In this document: positions 55,026 through 64,000 of the stretch, in pieces
Numbering within the stretch: position 1 is the first letter of the stretch
How the letters are laid out: every line of letters begins with the position of its first letter
Assembly (NCBI RefSeq): GCF_030269925.1
Contig: NC_085109.1
Coordinates: forward strand, 6,386,001-6,450,000
DNA from: Bombyx mori
Lineage: Eukaryota; Arthropoda; Insecta; Lepidoptera; Bombycidae
Direction: 5' to 3'
DNA: 64,000 bases
The notes under the pieces: model-generated
Databases searched by the model: none
What the model was told of the DNA's origin: nothing
Seen by the model: only the letters and a program-made list of their open reading frames with translations
Translations under genes and position numbers: made by a program

Positions 55026-55788
55026 GGCGTGAACAGGAATTAGACCACTGCTGTATTATGCTGGATGAGTAGTAAGGTTCAGGGCTCACCCGGATAAGCC
55101 CCCGAATTCTACAGACACCATACGTAAGCAACGTACATATTTAGAGTCTAAGCTACGTTACAATGGCAGCTATCTCGCGCTAAAAATTTAGAATTATTTT
55201 CTTTTCGCAAACTCATGGCTAACCCACTCTAATGATTTGCAACAAATCAAATACATAGAGCACAAAGCTCTGGAAAGGTTACAGGTTAGCTGCTGACTCA
55301 TTCGATTGTAGTGTATCAGGGTATACGTGACTTTCATTAGGACCAGTCGGTTCTCGTCATCCATTTCTATTAGGTCGCTCTTATGAATATCATTGCTTCC
55401 CCACTATTATGGAGGATGTGTGACTTAGACTTGCATTATAAGGATCGCTTTTATTTTCATTTACATTTGGGCAGAGGCTCTTATTATAATGGGCTTCGTT
55501 GATATTCCAGAAGATGCAAGTATGCTATCTCGTTTTCCCGACCCTACGGCTAAGATTGAGTCATTTGTATGTATTTCTTTAATCTTAGGCATTTTTTAAA
55601 TTGTCTTTATGTTGGCTGATAAAATCACTGAATCAAATTGCTGATCAAAATATTTCTGCCGCGAAGCAATAATTTTTTCAGTTGTGGTTTCATGGGCGTA
55701 GATTGAGTTTTTGATCTCTTATCATATCATATCCTATGGTCGGTAGGGATTTTTTTTTATTTTAGCGTCCTTAGGGTACGATACTTAT
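55026..55788. other. Unique sequence
   Basis: No gene recognised; 55648-55690 may be a tiny Bm1 relic (ATTTCTGCCGCGAAGCAATA). Confidence 0.4.
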
Positions 55789-56110
55789 TTAATACCCTGT
55801 TGGACCATGATTTCTACTACGATGACAAGATGTTAAATTTATAATAAATTTCCAAATCACTTTTATTCGTATTGTCGAGTAAATTACACATAAAGCAGTA
55901 GACGTCATGGAGTTTTCGACCCTAATTGACGTCGCAAACGATGCAGTTTCGCATGCACTCCTAACAAAAGGTTCTTCGACAGTAACGTAGGTCATTACTG
56001 CTTCCGCTCCTAAATTAATTAGCGACCGTTCCATTACTTTATTGCGGACAACGAAAGCGAATGGTATGGCTCGCGAGTAATCAGAACGAAATAGGTCGCC
56101 ATTTAAATTT
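55789..56110 (-). other. CpG-richer stretch open on both strands: candidate exon
   Basis: Minus strand: ATG at 56034 opens 81 codons (MERSLINLGAEAVMTYVTVE, then EPFVRSACETASF), with a possible donor TTATGT/GTAATT. Plus strand: an ATG near 55908 opens MEFSTLIDVANDAVSHALLT with a short tail before TAG. Both look coding-like and only one could be real. Upstream (56035-56110) is also CpG-richer, as in a 5' UTR. No family recognised. Confidence 0.25.
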
Positions 56111-56814
56111 TCATCGCGTCGGGTGGCCTTTGTATACGACTGGTACTTTAATTAATTTTGAAATTAATACATATTTTGTGTGCATCGTAAAATGCGCTTT
56201 CTGGGTCATCGTTTCAGGAGATATTTTTAAATATGTATTCACCGGTAAACCAGGGATGCTGAACTTGTATTAGAAAACAAGAGTCTCGTAATCTGTCGAT
56301 AATAATATCTAGAAGCGGTTTGGTAAATATTAATAATTTCAAAATCGTCTTCTAAAATTACATTAATATTTAATTTTGCTGAAAGTTCTAACTCGTTATA
56401 GAAAATAATCATAAAATGTTGCGTCAAATTAGATTTTAAAACTCATTTAAATTATTTAATTAATGGTCTTACAGACAATTTCATTTGAATTGTTTTAATT
56501 AAAAATAAACATTGAAGATGTTGAATTCATTTTGCGTGAATTAAATCTACATTTATTCCTAAAAGGGTTCGTTCTAAATCTCATTTTTCTATGTAAATGA
56601 TAATTAATGCTTTTAATATTTTAGTTTAGAAAGCTTGTTCACAACCATACTAATATGTATGAGTGAGCAGAGGTCGAGTAAAATGCAACATTTAGTTCTT
56701 GAAGCATGAGTTCGAAGTCTCTATTAAATTAGAATAACCGATTTGATTTCAGTCACGAATGTATAACAATTTGTAAATTGTCATTTTTATTTTTAGTTTC
56801 ATACTAAATCTTAT
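56111..56814. other. AT-rich unique sequence
   Basis: No feature recognised. Confidence 0.45.
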
Positions 56815-56945
56815 TCTTCTTCCTATTCGTACACTCTTGACAGAGTGGTCGTGGTCATGCATCAGTCGGATCCTGCGATACCGATGCTCTCGCGATGCGA
56901 CGCCATGTGGCACGATGTTTCGCAGAGTGAAAGCAATCATTTACA
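56815..56945 (-). repeat. RTE-like LINE tail fragment
   Basis: CGTACACTCTTGACAGAGTG … CGATGCTCTCGCGATGCGAC … GCAATCATTTA is about 90% identical to 24215-24335, where it follows an RTE-like ORF end. Confidence 0.7.
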
Positions 56946-56963
56946 ATCTTATACAATCTAAAA

Positions 56964-57294
56964 TCTATACATACAAATAAAATTGGAGTGTCTGTTTGTA
57001 ATATTGAAATAACGCTTTTTACTACATGCATGAATTTAAATACACCAAAATAACACTTTTACAATTTTTGTCTGTCTATCTGTTTGTTCCGGCTAATCTC
57101 TGGAAGGGCTGGACCGATTTTGACGAGACTTTTACTGGTAGGTAGCTGATGATATAAGGAGTAACTTAGGCTACTTTTTTAGACTAGTTTCGCCCCACAG
57201 CGTCACCTGCGATACGACAATAACCCCGGGTAACATATCAGCTATCAATAATAAAATTTGATGTTTCCGAAGCGAAGCGAGGGCGGGTCGCTAG
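56964..57294 (+). mobile_element. Helitron-like element, family F, copy 2
   Basis: 331 bp, A|TCTATACATACAAATAAAAT … GAGGGCGGGTCGCTAG|T. Same family as 34473-34837, opposite orientation. A short piece of its 5' part recurs at about 59025-59046. Confidence 0.65.
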
Positions 57295-57469
57295 TTACTT
57301 ATAATATATTACGTAGCTTTTGTACGGGATTGTCTAAATAATAAATTTACCGAGCAGCGCCGAAAACTCAAATCAGTTTCGTCTTGCTCGTGTTATTGTT
57401 TAAATCCAAATTACAGCCTTAATTTTAGTAGTTTTTCTTTTTTCTATTCTATTCCATTGGAGCTTGAAG

Positions 57470-57644
57470 ATCGCGAAATGGAAAAACAACACATGTGACG
57501 ATGTCGTTCGATGCTAATTTAGTACCTATTATCGACACATTTTCCATTTCAATACACGAAACTCAGGAGTCGCACACGAGCAAAATCTCACCGAGCATTT
57601 ATTCTGCTTGTGCTGTTGTTCCCGCGGGAAATCAACTGGAAAAG
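57470..57644 (+). CDS. Candidate host exon (strand uncertain)
   Basis: A strong pyrimidine tract (TTTTTCTTTTTTCTATTCTA) precedes AG sites at 57461-57462 and 57468-57469. The plus-strand frame is open from 57468, includes ATG at 57501 (MSFDANLVPIIDTFSISIHE, then TQESHTSKISPSIYS and VVPAGNQLEK), and reaches a donor-like AAG/GTATTT at 57645. The minus strand is also open here with a GTGAGA donor-like site, so orientation is unsure. No family recognised. Confidence 0.3.
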
Positions 57645-58230
57645 GTATTTTCATACGTAGTTTAACATGGCTGTCAGCGTGAATTCTTAAAAAATAATTT
57701 GCTTTGCGCACTGGATGCCCTAAATACTGAATACTTGAGATTCATTTTCGGTGGTTCTGAGAGAAGGAGAGAAAACAATGTTTATGAACTTTACGGTGAA
57801 GAAAAAGCAAGCAAGTTCACGGTCATTCTTAATTGGTTAATCTATGGACATCTGAATATGAATACAGTCGCATGCGTACGTATGAAGTCGAAGCCTCCAT
57901 TTTATTGTATACTGAGTCAAAACAGAATGCATGGCTACTTCTGTAGTAATCAGCAGAACGGACATAATACTTACCAGTGTGTTTTCACATTACTTACGCC
58001 CTAACGCCATTCGATGTGAGTAAATTTATAAATTTTGCAAATTTCATTTTACTGCTTACACGAGATCATTTTTTTAACAGATGGACTGTGAGTTTGTCCG
58101 TTCAAACAGAACAATAAAAGAAAACATAAAACTATAAGGTCCAACTTCGATGATAAAGCAATTATTTTTATTATTACAAATTATTATTAAAGCAATAAAA
58201 GGTAAAAATCGAAATACATTCTTTTGTTAT
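57645..58230. other. AT-rich sequence with a 101-codon open frame (57699-58004, plus)
   Basis: The frame starts at TTG and reads MLCALDALNTEYLRFIFGGS, SERRRENNVYELYGEEKAS, ending VFTLLTP-stop; no ATG precedes MNTVACVRMK. It may belong to the candidate exon locus just upstream or be chance. No domain seen. Confidence 0.25.
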
Positions 58231-58231
58231 T

Positions 58232-58242
58232 TACTTATAGTT
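58232..58242. repeat. 11-bp TSD of R1-like LINE copy 2 (3' side)
   Basis: TACTTATAGTT, repeated at 58966-58976; the last Ts merge with the poly(T). Confidence 0.88.
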
Positions 58243-58965
58243 TTTTTTTTTTTTTTTTTTTCCACAGGAGAAAATCGCCGGATCCCCACCCGCGCGGCAG
58301 GTGGGGTATGTGGGAGTTGAACCTCACTAAAAACTCCTGCCGCTCACAACCGGCGCCCTACCTCGGACCGGGCCGGAGCCCAGTCGGGGCTATTGAAACG
58401 GCGGGACAGGGTTGACGCAGAGCACATTACATCCATCCCACCGTCCCACGGACGCCGGACCGGTGGCCGCCAGCGAAACGACCACCGGTTCCCTCGTTCA
58501 GCGGGCCGAGAGCCCGCTTTGATGGCGCCGCGTTACACCTTCCCCCAGAGCGGTCGGGGGAACGCGGTCTACCATCACCCGGCTTCCTATTGCGGGTGAG
58601 CGTGCAGAGCACGCCACCCCTCGTCTGGGTCCCTCCCCGCACAAAACGGGTGGGACCCCTAGCTCTTAGGGGGCCAGGTCACGGATACGACCCCGGTCCC
58701 GACCCCCTGCTCGGCGGCGGCGGGTTTCTGCGTAGTGAGGAGAGCTTTCCCTCACTCGCCCCGCCGCCTCCTTCTGCGAGATGGTGCACTCGCAGAAGTC
58801 GAGCATAGCCTTCCATGACTCATCGCTGCCAAGCATCGACGCCACGACGCCAGGCAGCGACAAGTCAGGTCCTATCTTTGCGACCAGGACACGGCGCTGC
58901 ACCTCCCAAGCGGGGCAGACAGCGAGCGTATGCTCCGCCGTGTCCAGGTCGTGTCCACAATGGTG
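58241..58965 (-). mobile_element. R1-like LINE, short 5'-truncated copy 2
   Basis: T run 58241-58261, 3' UTR, then the last 79 codons of the ORF (MQRRVLVAKIGPDLSLPGVV … RGRIRDLAP). Nearly identical to 10605-11310 of copy 1, so both are recent. The 3' hairpin CCCCACC/GGTGGGG is conserved. Confidence 0.93.
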
Positions 58966-58976
58966 TACTTATAGTT
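58966..58976. repeat. 11-bp TSD of R1-like LINE copy 2 (5' side)
   Basis: TACTTATAGTT, identical to 58232-58242. Confidence 0.88.
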
Positions 58977-59269
58977 AGATAATGTTTTGTTTAGGTTAGG
59001 AATACTATGTTCTTTTTTTTTACATATAAATAAAATTGGAGTGTTATATAATACAATTACTGTAGACAAAGAGACGATTTTTATCAGTCGGTATTTATGA
59101 AACAGTGAAAGTCAAAAGTCTCTGTTGACCTAGGATCCATCGTAAATGAGATATTTGTGTTGACTTAGGACTTCTCGGCATATTAAACAATAGATCTACG
59201 CGTCGGACTTATAGTTGTAGCAAGAAATTTTCGTATCCAACGAAAGTTCTCATAGCTTTTGTCGTTTTC
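58977..59269. other. Unique sequence
   Basis: Apart from the Helitron-like family-F scrap at 59025-59046, nothing recognised. Confidence 0.45.
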
Positions 59270-59612
59270 AACCTTATTGGGATATGCCCTAAACACGTCA
59301 TTATGGATCCTACCGACCATTAGCGGTGCTTTTAGGTACCTCAAGCACCGGTCACCGTCCTCGCCGAACCCGTCGCTTGCGACGAAGGGCTCGACGAGTA
59401 AATTAACCCATAGACACAGTCCACTGAGTTTCTCGCCGGATCTTCTCAGTAGGTCACGTTTCCGATCCGGTGGTAGATTCTGCGAAGCACTGCTCTTGCT
59501 AGGGCCAGTGTTAGCAACACTCCCGGTTTGAGCCCCGTGAGCTCACCTACTAGCTCGGTGAATGTAGAATAACCCCTTGAGGTTAATAGAATAGGCAGAA
59601 CAAAAAAAAAAA
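59270..59612 (+). repeat. 3'-UTR-like repeat, family 2 (longest copy)
   Basis: ATTGGGATATGCCCTAAACA … CAAGCACCGGTCACCGTCCT … CACTGAGTTTCTCGCCGGAT … CCCCGTGAGCTCACCTACTA … GGCAGAACAAAAAAAAAAA. The A tail indicates retroposition. The core is shared with the jockey 3' UTR, so it is probably the 3' end of a related LINE. Confidence 0.8.
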
Positions 59613-60304
59613 TTTGAATTTTTGACACTGCACGATGTAATTAATGCACTCAGAAATTAGGTGTTGTTCGGGACAAAGACCTCATGTGAGGTTTACCTAT
59701 TTTTAGTATCGGCTTAACGACAACTCCGCTTACGAATTAAATTAACACACTTTGGCTTAAGCCTAACAAATATCAACAGTGCTGATCGATATTGTTGAAA
59801 AACACTTCACTCCTAACTCAGTGAGTTTACGAATTGTTTTCATTCACCATCAAAGCTAAATCCGCTTATCTTAGACTTGCTGATCTTAAATCCATCCATA
59901 GCACTCAAAGGGATTTATTTTGTGTTTGTCTTAAAAAAAATTCTTTACAAAATAAAGGTCATGCCGAAATATGATTTACACGAATAAATTCAAACAAAGC
60001 TTAGTTATTTGCAGTTGATGCAGATGGGTTGATCAGCTGACAGCTCATCTGAATATGTTTGATGGTAAATTTAAGCAAAATAAATACAAAAGAGCACGTA
60101 GCTTTATAGCGCCATTTGCCGATTTTGGGAGCTACACGCCATTACAAATTTATATCCGTTCGCTTCAATTATTTGCTTTGCATAGAGCAGAAAAAGATTA
60201 TAAGTTATATTCATATATAAGTGCGCAGTGAATTGTACTTAAAAGGACCCGAAGTTAAATTTTAAACTTATTTCTTTCATATCATATTTCATATTCTATT
60301 ACAG
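59613..60304. other. AT-rich unique sequence
   Basis: 60018-60058 (GCAGATGGGTTGATCAGCTG) may be a Bm1 scrap; otherwise nothing recognised. Confidence 0.45.
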
Positions 60305-60500
60305 CATTGCTGGATGAATGGGTAAATACCATCACCCGGCCTATTTATTGCCGCGAAGCAATACGCTCCGGTTTAAGGGCGGGGCACCCTCTATACTATA
60401 CAATTAAGACTTAGAACTCATGTCTGAAGATGGGTGATGGCATACACACAATGATACCAGTCGGCTCTGATAACCATTTATTAAAAAATAGGTCATGATC
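60305..60500 (+). repeat. Degraded Bm1-type fragment
   Basis: GGGTAAATACCATCACCCGG, CTATTTATTGCCGCGAAGCA and GGTTTAAGGGCGGGGCACCC follow the Bm1 3' body order. Confidence 0.65.
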
Positions 60501-60947
60501 TTGATCAGCCAAATACGCATTAAAATGAATGGTCAGTAGTCTCTGGTGCAGACGTTTTTCTAGTTCTAGTCGTCCTTATTAAACGAGTTAAAATGTTTAG
60601 TAAATATTATTTGAAATTTTTTTTGAAAAAAAGTAAGCCATAAGTTTCTCTCCGATTGTTCTTATTGGTGAAACTACTCAAACAATGGTAAAGTCATGTC
60701 GATTTAAAAGCCTCTGAGACGACTGACTTTAATATAAAAAAAAGAAACATTTCGAATCGATCAATATTATGTTATATTGTGTTCACAAATTTGCGATTTT
60801 TATTTGAAGACTTTAACATTAATTTTACCGATTCCATGTACTTTTGTACATATTATGTATAAAGCACGGAGCCTTAACGAAGCAAAATTAAATCCCTATC
60901 TTGTATCAAACTATTACTGATACCATATGGCTGCATGGTCATAAGGC

Positions 60948-61142
60948 ATGCGCATTCCTGAAACGCGTGTCACATTCGGTCATCCACTTATGGTTCATGC
61001 AACAATCACCCGAGTAGACATGTTAAAAGAGGTCGACGAACCCCTCGAGTTAGATACCACGACGACGAAGCCAGCTTCTGAAGCACTGCACTCTTTCGAC
61101 ACAGCGGCGACGATTAGTGATGTACACATTATATCGATATAA
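60948..61142 (+). CDS. Candidate small ORF (64 residues) of unknown function
   Basis: ATG at 60948 with an in-frame TAA six nt upstream; reads MRIPETRVTFGHPLMVHATI, RVDMLKEVDEPLELDTTTTK and ends DVHIISI-stop. It is acidic, has no signal peptide or membrane segment, and its codons are rich in G and C in the third position while the flanks are AT-rich. This is the main reason to list it. No family recognised. Confidence 0.3.
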   Translation: MRIPETRVTFGHPLMVHATITRVDMLKEVDEPLELDTTTTKPASEALHSFDTAATISDVHIISI

Positions 61143-61944
61143 CTAAATTTAAAATAATATCATGAATCATGTTTAGTGGGTTTGATATTTACGTGTCAAA
61201 TCTAGACAAAACAGTGATTTCGATTATGTTTCTAAAACCAATTGTAACTTTCAATTTAGCACATTATTGAATTACTGTCAGTTCACTAGCAAAAGACCAA
61301 AGCGATCGAAAATTTATTAGGATTTCAAAATTAGTTTTTTTTTTCCACACTATACTTATAATAACTTCATAGTGTCATGTTCGTAACGTAAGCACATCAC
61401 TAAAAGCCCGTTGTTTCATCTCTCGTCATAAATGACCAGATAGTGGCTGAATGGCCGCTTTGTAAGGGATATTGCCTATTTTATGGATAACGCAGGACGC
61501 AGTAAAACCACTTTACGATAGCGCGTAAATTAATGAGCACTCTTGATTATAAATTATTAAAAGAATTAAAGGATTGCAATTAGTCAACTTACTTATTTGT
61601 ATTTGAGAATTCGCAATTTATCTTATATTTTTTATTACTTTAGAACATACCAATGTGTGGTTTAATTCTGCTAATATTAAAATTAAAATTTAATAATAAT
61701 TTAATTTCTCTACTAAAATGTATTATTAGGTATTCAAACTTCTATTCATTACGGTATATTACTCGCATCTAAATATTGACAAATATACTAAAAATAAAAC
61801 TTCACTAAGTATAGAAATATATCTAGTTCCGGAAACATGCCCAAGGGTGCACTATTTCCATACAATATTTTGTATCAAAAGGGTGCATCTGGTGTCTTAA
61901 TCCCTGCAACCCGAGCTCAAACAATCAATTTCCCTCCTACTGAA
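61143..61944. other. AT-rich unique sequence
   Basis: No feature recognised. Confidence 0.5.
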
Positions 61945-62022
61945 ACTTTGCTCACCCACCTGTCCTGGTTAAATTGGAAAGGCCCCTGATCCACAAGTAG
62001 TCTTTCATTAAAAAAAAAAAAA
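61945..62022 (+). repeat. Jockey LINE 3'-terminal fragment with A tail
   Basis: CACCCACCTGTCCTGGTTAA and TTGGAAAGGCCCCTGATCCA lead to CATT followed by a run of A at 62011-62022, matching the last 70 or so bases of the jockey LINE. Confidence 0.75.
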
Positions 62023-63699
62023 CAATAAACTACCGTTCTGATTTCATAAAATCTGTCGTATGTTTTATTGCCTAAAAAAATGTTATTGTCGAATGTTACC
62101 TACTTCCTGTTCATGGTATTAGCTAAACCAGAGGCATAGTTGAGCCGCTGTCTCTCCTTAATCATTGTTTGAAGAATGACATGTCACAGAGTTCCAGAAA
62201 TACTGTAAGGAGAGCTCAGCCCAAAATCGGATAGTTCGTCGGACAAAGATCTTTGTTAACGGACGGTGAATGAGCACCATGTTTTGGAGTAGTATAAACG
62301 AATTATAGCTCCAGTGGTGGGCGGTGTGATGGTAAAACTGAGATGACGGGATCAATTCAAACAATAACTTCTAGCTCGGTACAAATTGATGTATTTCTGC
62401 AAGCCGAGAGGCTTCAAATGATTCATAAGGGCCATAATATTATTTATAGAATCAAGTGGAAGTAGCTAGTATTTGGGAGCCCCGACTGACAATACTTTCC
62501 GCGGAGCCGGATGTCTCTGATCAAGGTAAAAAGTGACACTAAAATTTTTGTACTTTGATAATTTTGTGCTTAAAATATATCATATACCTATATTACATCC
62601 GAGTTTGTTCTTTCTAATTCTCTGCGGTTTACGGAACATTTATCCGATTTAATTAAAAGTTTTTACATTTATGTTGGCAATTTAAGGGAAGCTTTCGGGA
62701 GCATTAGCATCTTTCATATGTTTCCCAATAGCCAAAGCAAATTAAATATTTATAAATCAATAGGCAAAAGTAAAACAATTAGTTGCCGGTTCGTCTTCAG
62801 TTGTTTAATCAATTTTCTTTTTTTTTTGTTTTGTAAATGGCTATGGGCAAGCTCTTAAAAAAATCTTACCTTTTCTTTAAACAGTAATTGTATTTTTCAG
62901 TTTTAAAAAACTAAAATTTTCAGAATCTGACTAGATGCTTTGAATGAAAATTTTGATAATGATTTTTATGATTTGAGATGAATTTTTTTGTTTTTACTAT
63001 GCATTATTTTAATTAATTTAAAGAACATGTTAATATTATTTGGATACAAATTAAAATAGCTACTACTACTCCATTCCATATAAAAAAATCCTTTAATATA
63101 CCGTCGAAGTAGACGATCATAATCCATGCTGAATTGATTAATATTTACATAGCTTAACCATAGAATGTCAGCTAAAGGTTACACAATCAAATTCCGAAGA
63201 GATTTGCTGTCCAACTCTTGGGATTTGTGTATACCGATTCAATCTGCCTTTGGTTTGCTTACATTATCCGATGACGTGACTTGCCTAGAGTGAGGATAAA
63301 GCGCTATTTATCGAAATCGATACGCGAGGCCGTTAGCACATCCCTACGGATTATGAAGTCCATATGAAATATTGCCGAGGGAATAGCTGAGATTGATATA
63401 TGGAATCGGTGAGAAGTCACCTCAGTATCAATATGGGTTCTGTGGAAATCGATGATCAGCTAATCGACTTATGTTCATAATTTCTACTACTGGCTAGGAT
63501 ACTAATTTACCCAAGAACAATGTTTAATGTTACCGAAAATGGATCATAATATGTGAACATCATGATTATAATTATGAAAGTACTAGGTAGCTTTTGTTTC
63601 TTAAAAAATAAAAACATTTCAAATAACCATTTAGAAAAATTATCATGGATCTATGAAGATTATACGGCATGAAAAACTGGTACTTTAACGAAAATATAA
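62023..63699. other. Mostly AT-rich unique sequence
   Basis: 62140-62540 is somewhat richer in G+C and may be an old LINE relic, but no motif could be fixed. The rest shows nothing recognisable. Confidence 0.4.
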
Positions 63700-63975
63700 A
63701 GTGATTCGGTTCTTTAAGCACCGGTCACCATCCTCACCGAACTCATCGATTACAACGAAGAGTTGGAGGTCCGAACTAGCTCATAGACACAACCCACAGA
63801 GTTTCACGCCGGATCTCAGTGGGTCGCGATTCCGGTCCGGTGGTAGATTCTGCGAAGCACTGCTTTTCCTAGCGCCGGTGTTAGCAAACTCTTTGAGGTT
63901 GAGCCCGTGAGCTTACCTAATAGCCGGAGCATTGCTGGAATAGCCACATAGGCTACCAGTGATTAGGAAAAAAGT
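63700..63975 (+). repeat. 3'-UTR-like repeat, family 2, older copy
   Basis: TTAAGCACCGGTCACCATCC … GGTGGTAGATTCTGCGAAGC … CCCGTGAGCTTACCTAATAG … GATTAGGAAAAAAG. Same family as 59270, with deletions (the GCCGGATCTTCTCAG core is shortened to GCCGGATCTCAG). Confidence 0.78.
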
Positions 63976-64000
63976 AAAGTAATGAAATTGGAAGAAGAGA

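Noticed and set aside
1..64000. CRISPR array, bacterial operon, rRNA genes or telomeric TTAGG repeats
   Set aside because: None seen; the window is eukaryotic and transposon-rich, and the only regular array is the 3 x 150 bp repeat.

Overview
The window looks like nuclear DNA of a lepidopteran, most likely the silkworm Bombyx mori or a close relative. The main reason is about twenty copies of a tRNA-headed SINE that matches Bm1 as I remember it. Other reasons are jockey-, R1- and RTE-type non-LTR retrotransposons, a maT-type mariner, a CsRn1-like Ty3/gypsy element, and an AT-rich unique background. No complete host gene, rRNA gene or canonical tRNA gene was found. There is nothing bacterial and no CRISPR array. 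Species and family names come from recall; no database search was possible.

Layout. 1-1.8 kb: AT-rich DNA, an RTE-like ORF end and a (CT)13 tract. 1.79-6.96 kb: a full-length jockey-type LINE on the minus strand with both ORFs open and a 10-bp target-site duplication (TSD); it splits an older open frame. 7-10.5 kb: a second tRNA-headed SINE, a promoter-like CpG-rich patch, a Helitron-like element and a Bm1 copy. 10.5-13.0 kb: a Helitron-like element split by a 5'-truncated R1-like LINE (15-bp TSD). 13.15-14.45 kb: a full-length mariner with one in-frame TAG. 15-30 kb: many Bm1 copies, RTE remnants, a hAT-like MITE, Helitron-like elements and the GC-rich 3' end of a second R1-like family. 30.4-34.8 kb: four more Helitron-like elements, two of them back to back. 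35.9-37 kb: a 5'-truncated jockey LINE (11-bp TSD) inside another open frame. 39.4-44.95 kb: an intact Ty3/gypsy element with LTRs differing at 1 of 728 positions. 45-64 kb: mostly unique AT-rich DNA with a 3 x 150 bp tandem repeat, a second R1 copy, further fragments and several candidate host exons.

How it fits together. The autonomous or near-autonomous elements are the jockey LINE (EN+RT), the gypsy element (PR-RT-RH-IN) and the mariner transposase, which is one stop codon from open. SINEs, the MITE and Helitron-like elements encode nothing and would depend on proteins supplied elsewhere. The most informative new observation is in the gypsy gag-pol overlap: a G GGA AAT slippery heptamer, a 5-nt spacer and a perfect 9-bp stem, which is a textbook -1 frameshift signal. 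Next are five Helitron-like repeat families that obey A|TC...CTAG|T, and candidate host exons, the best being 46406-46640 (+) with acceptor, open frame, stop and AATAAA.
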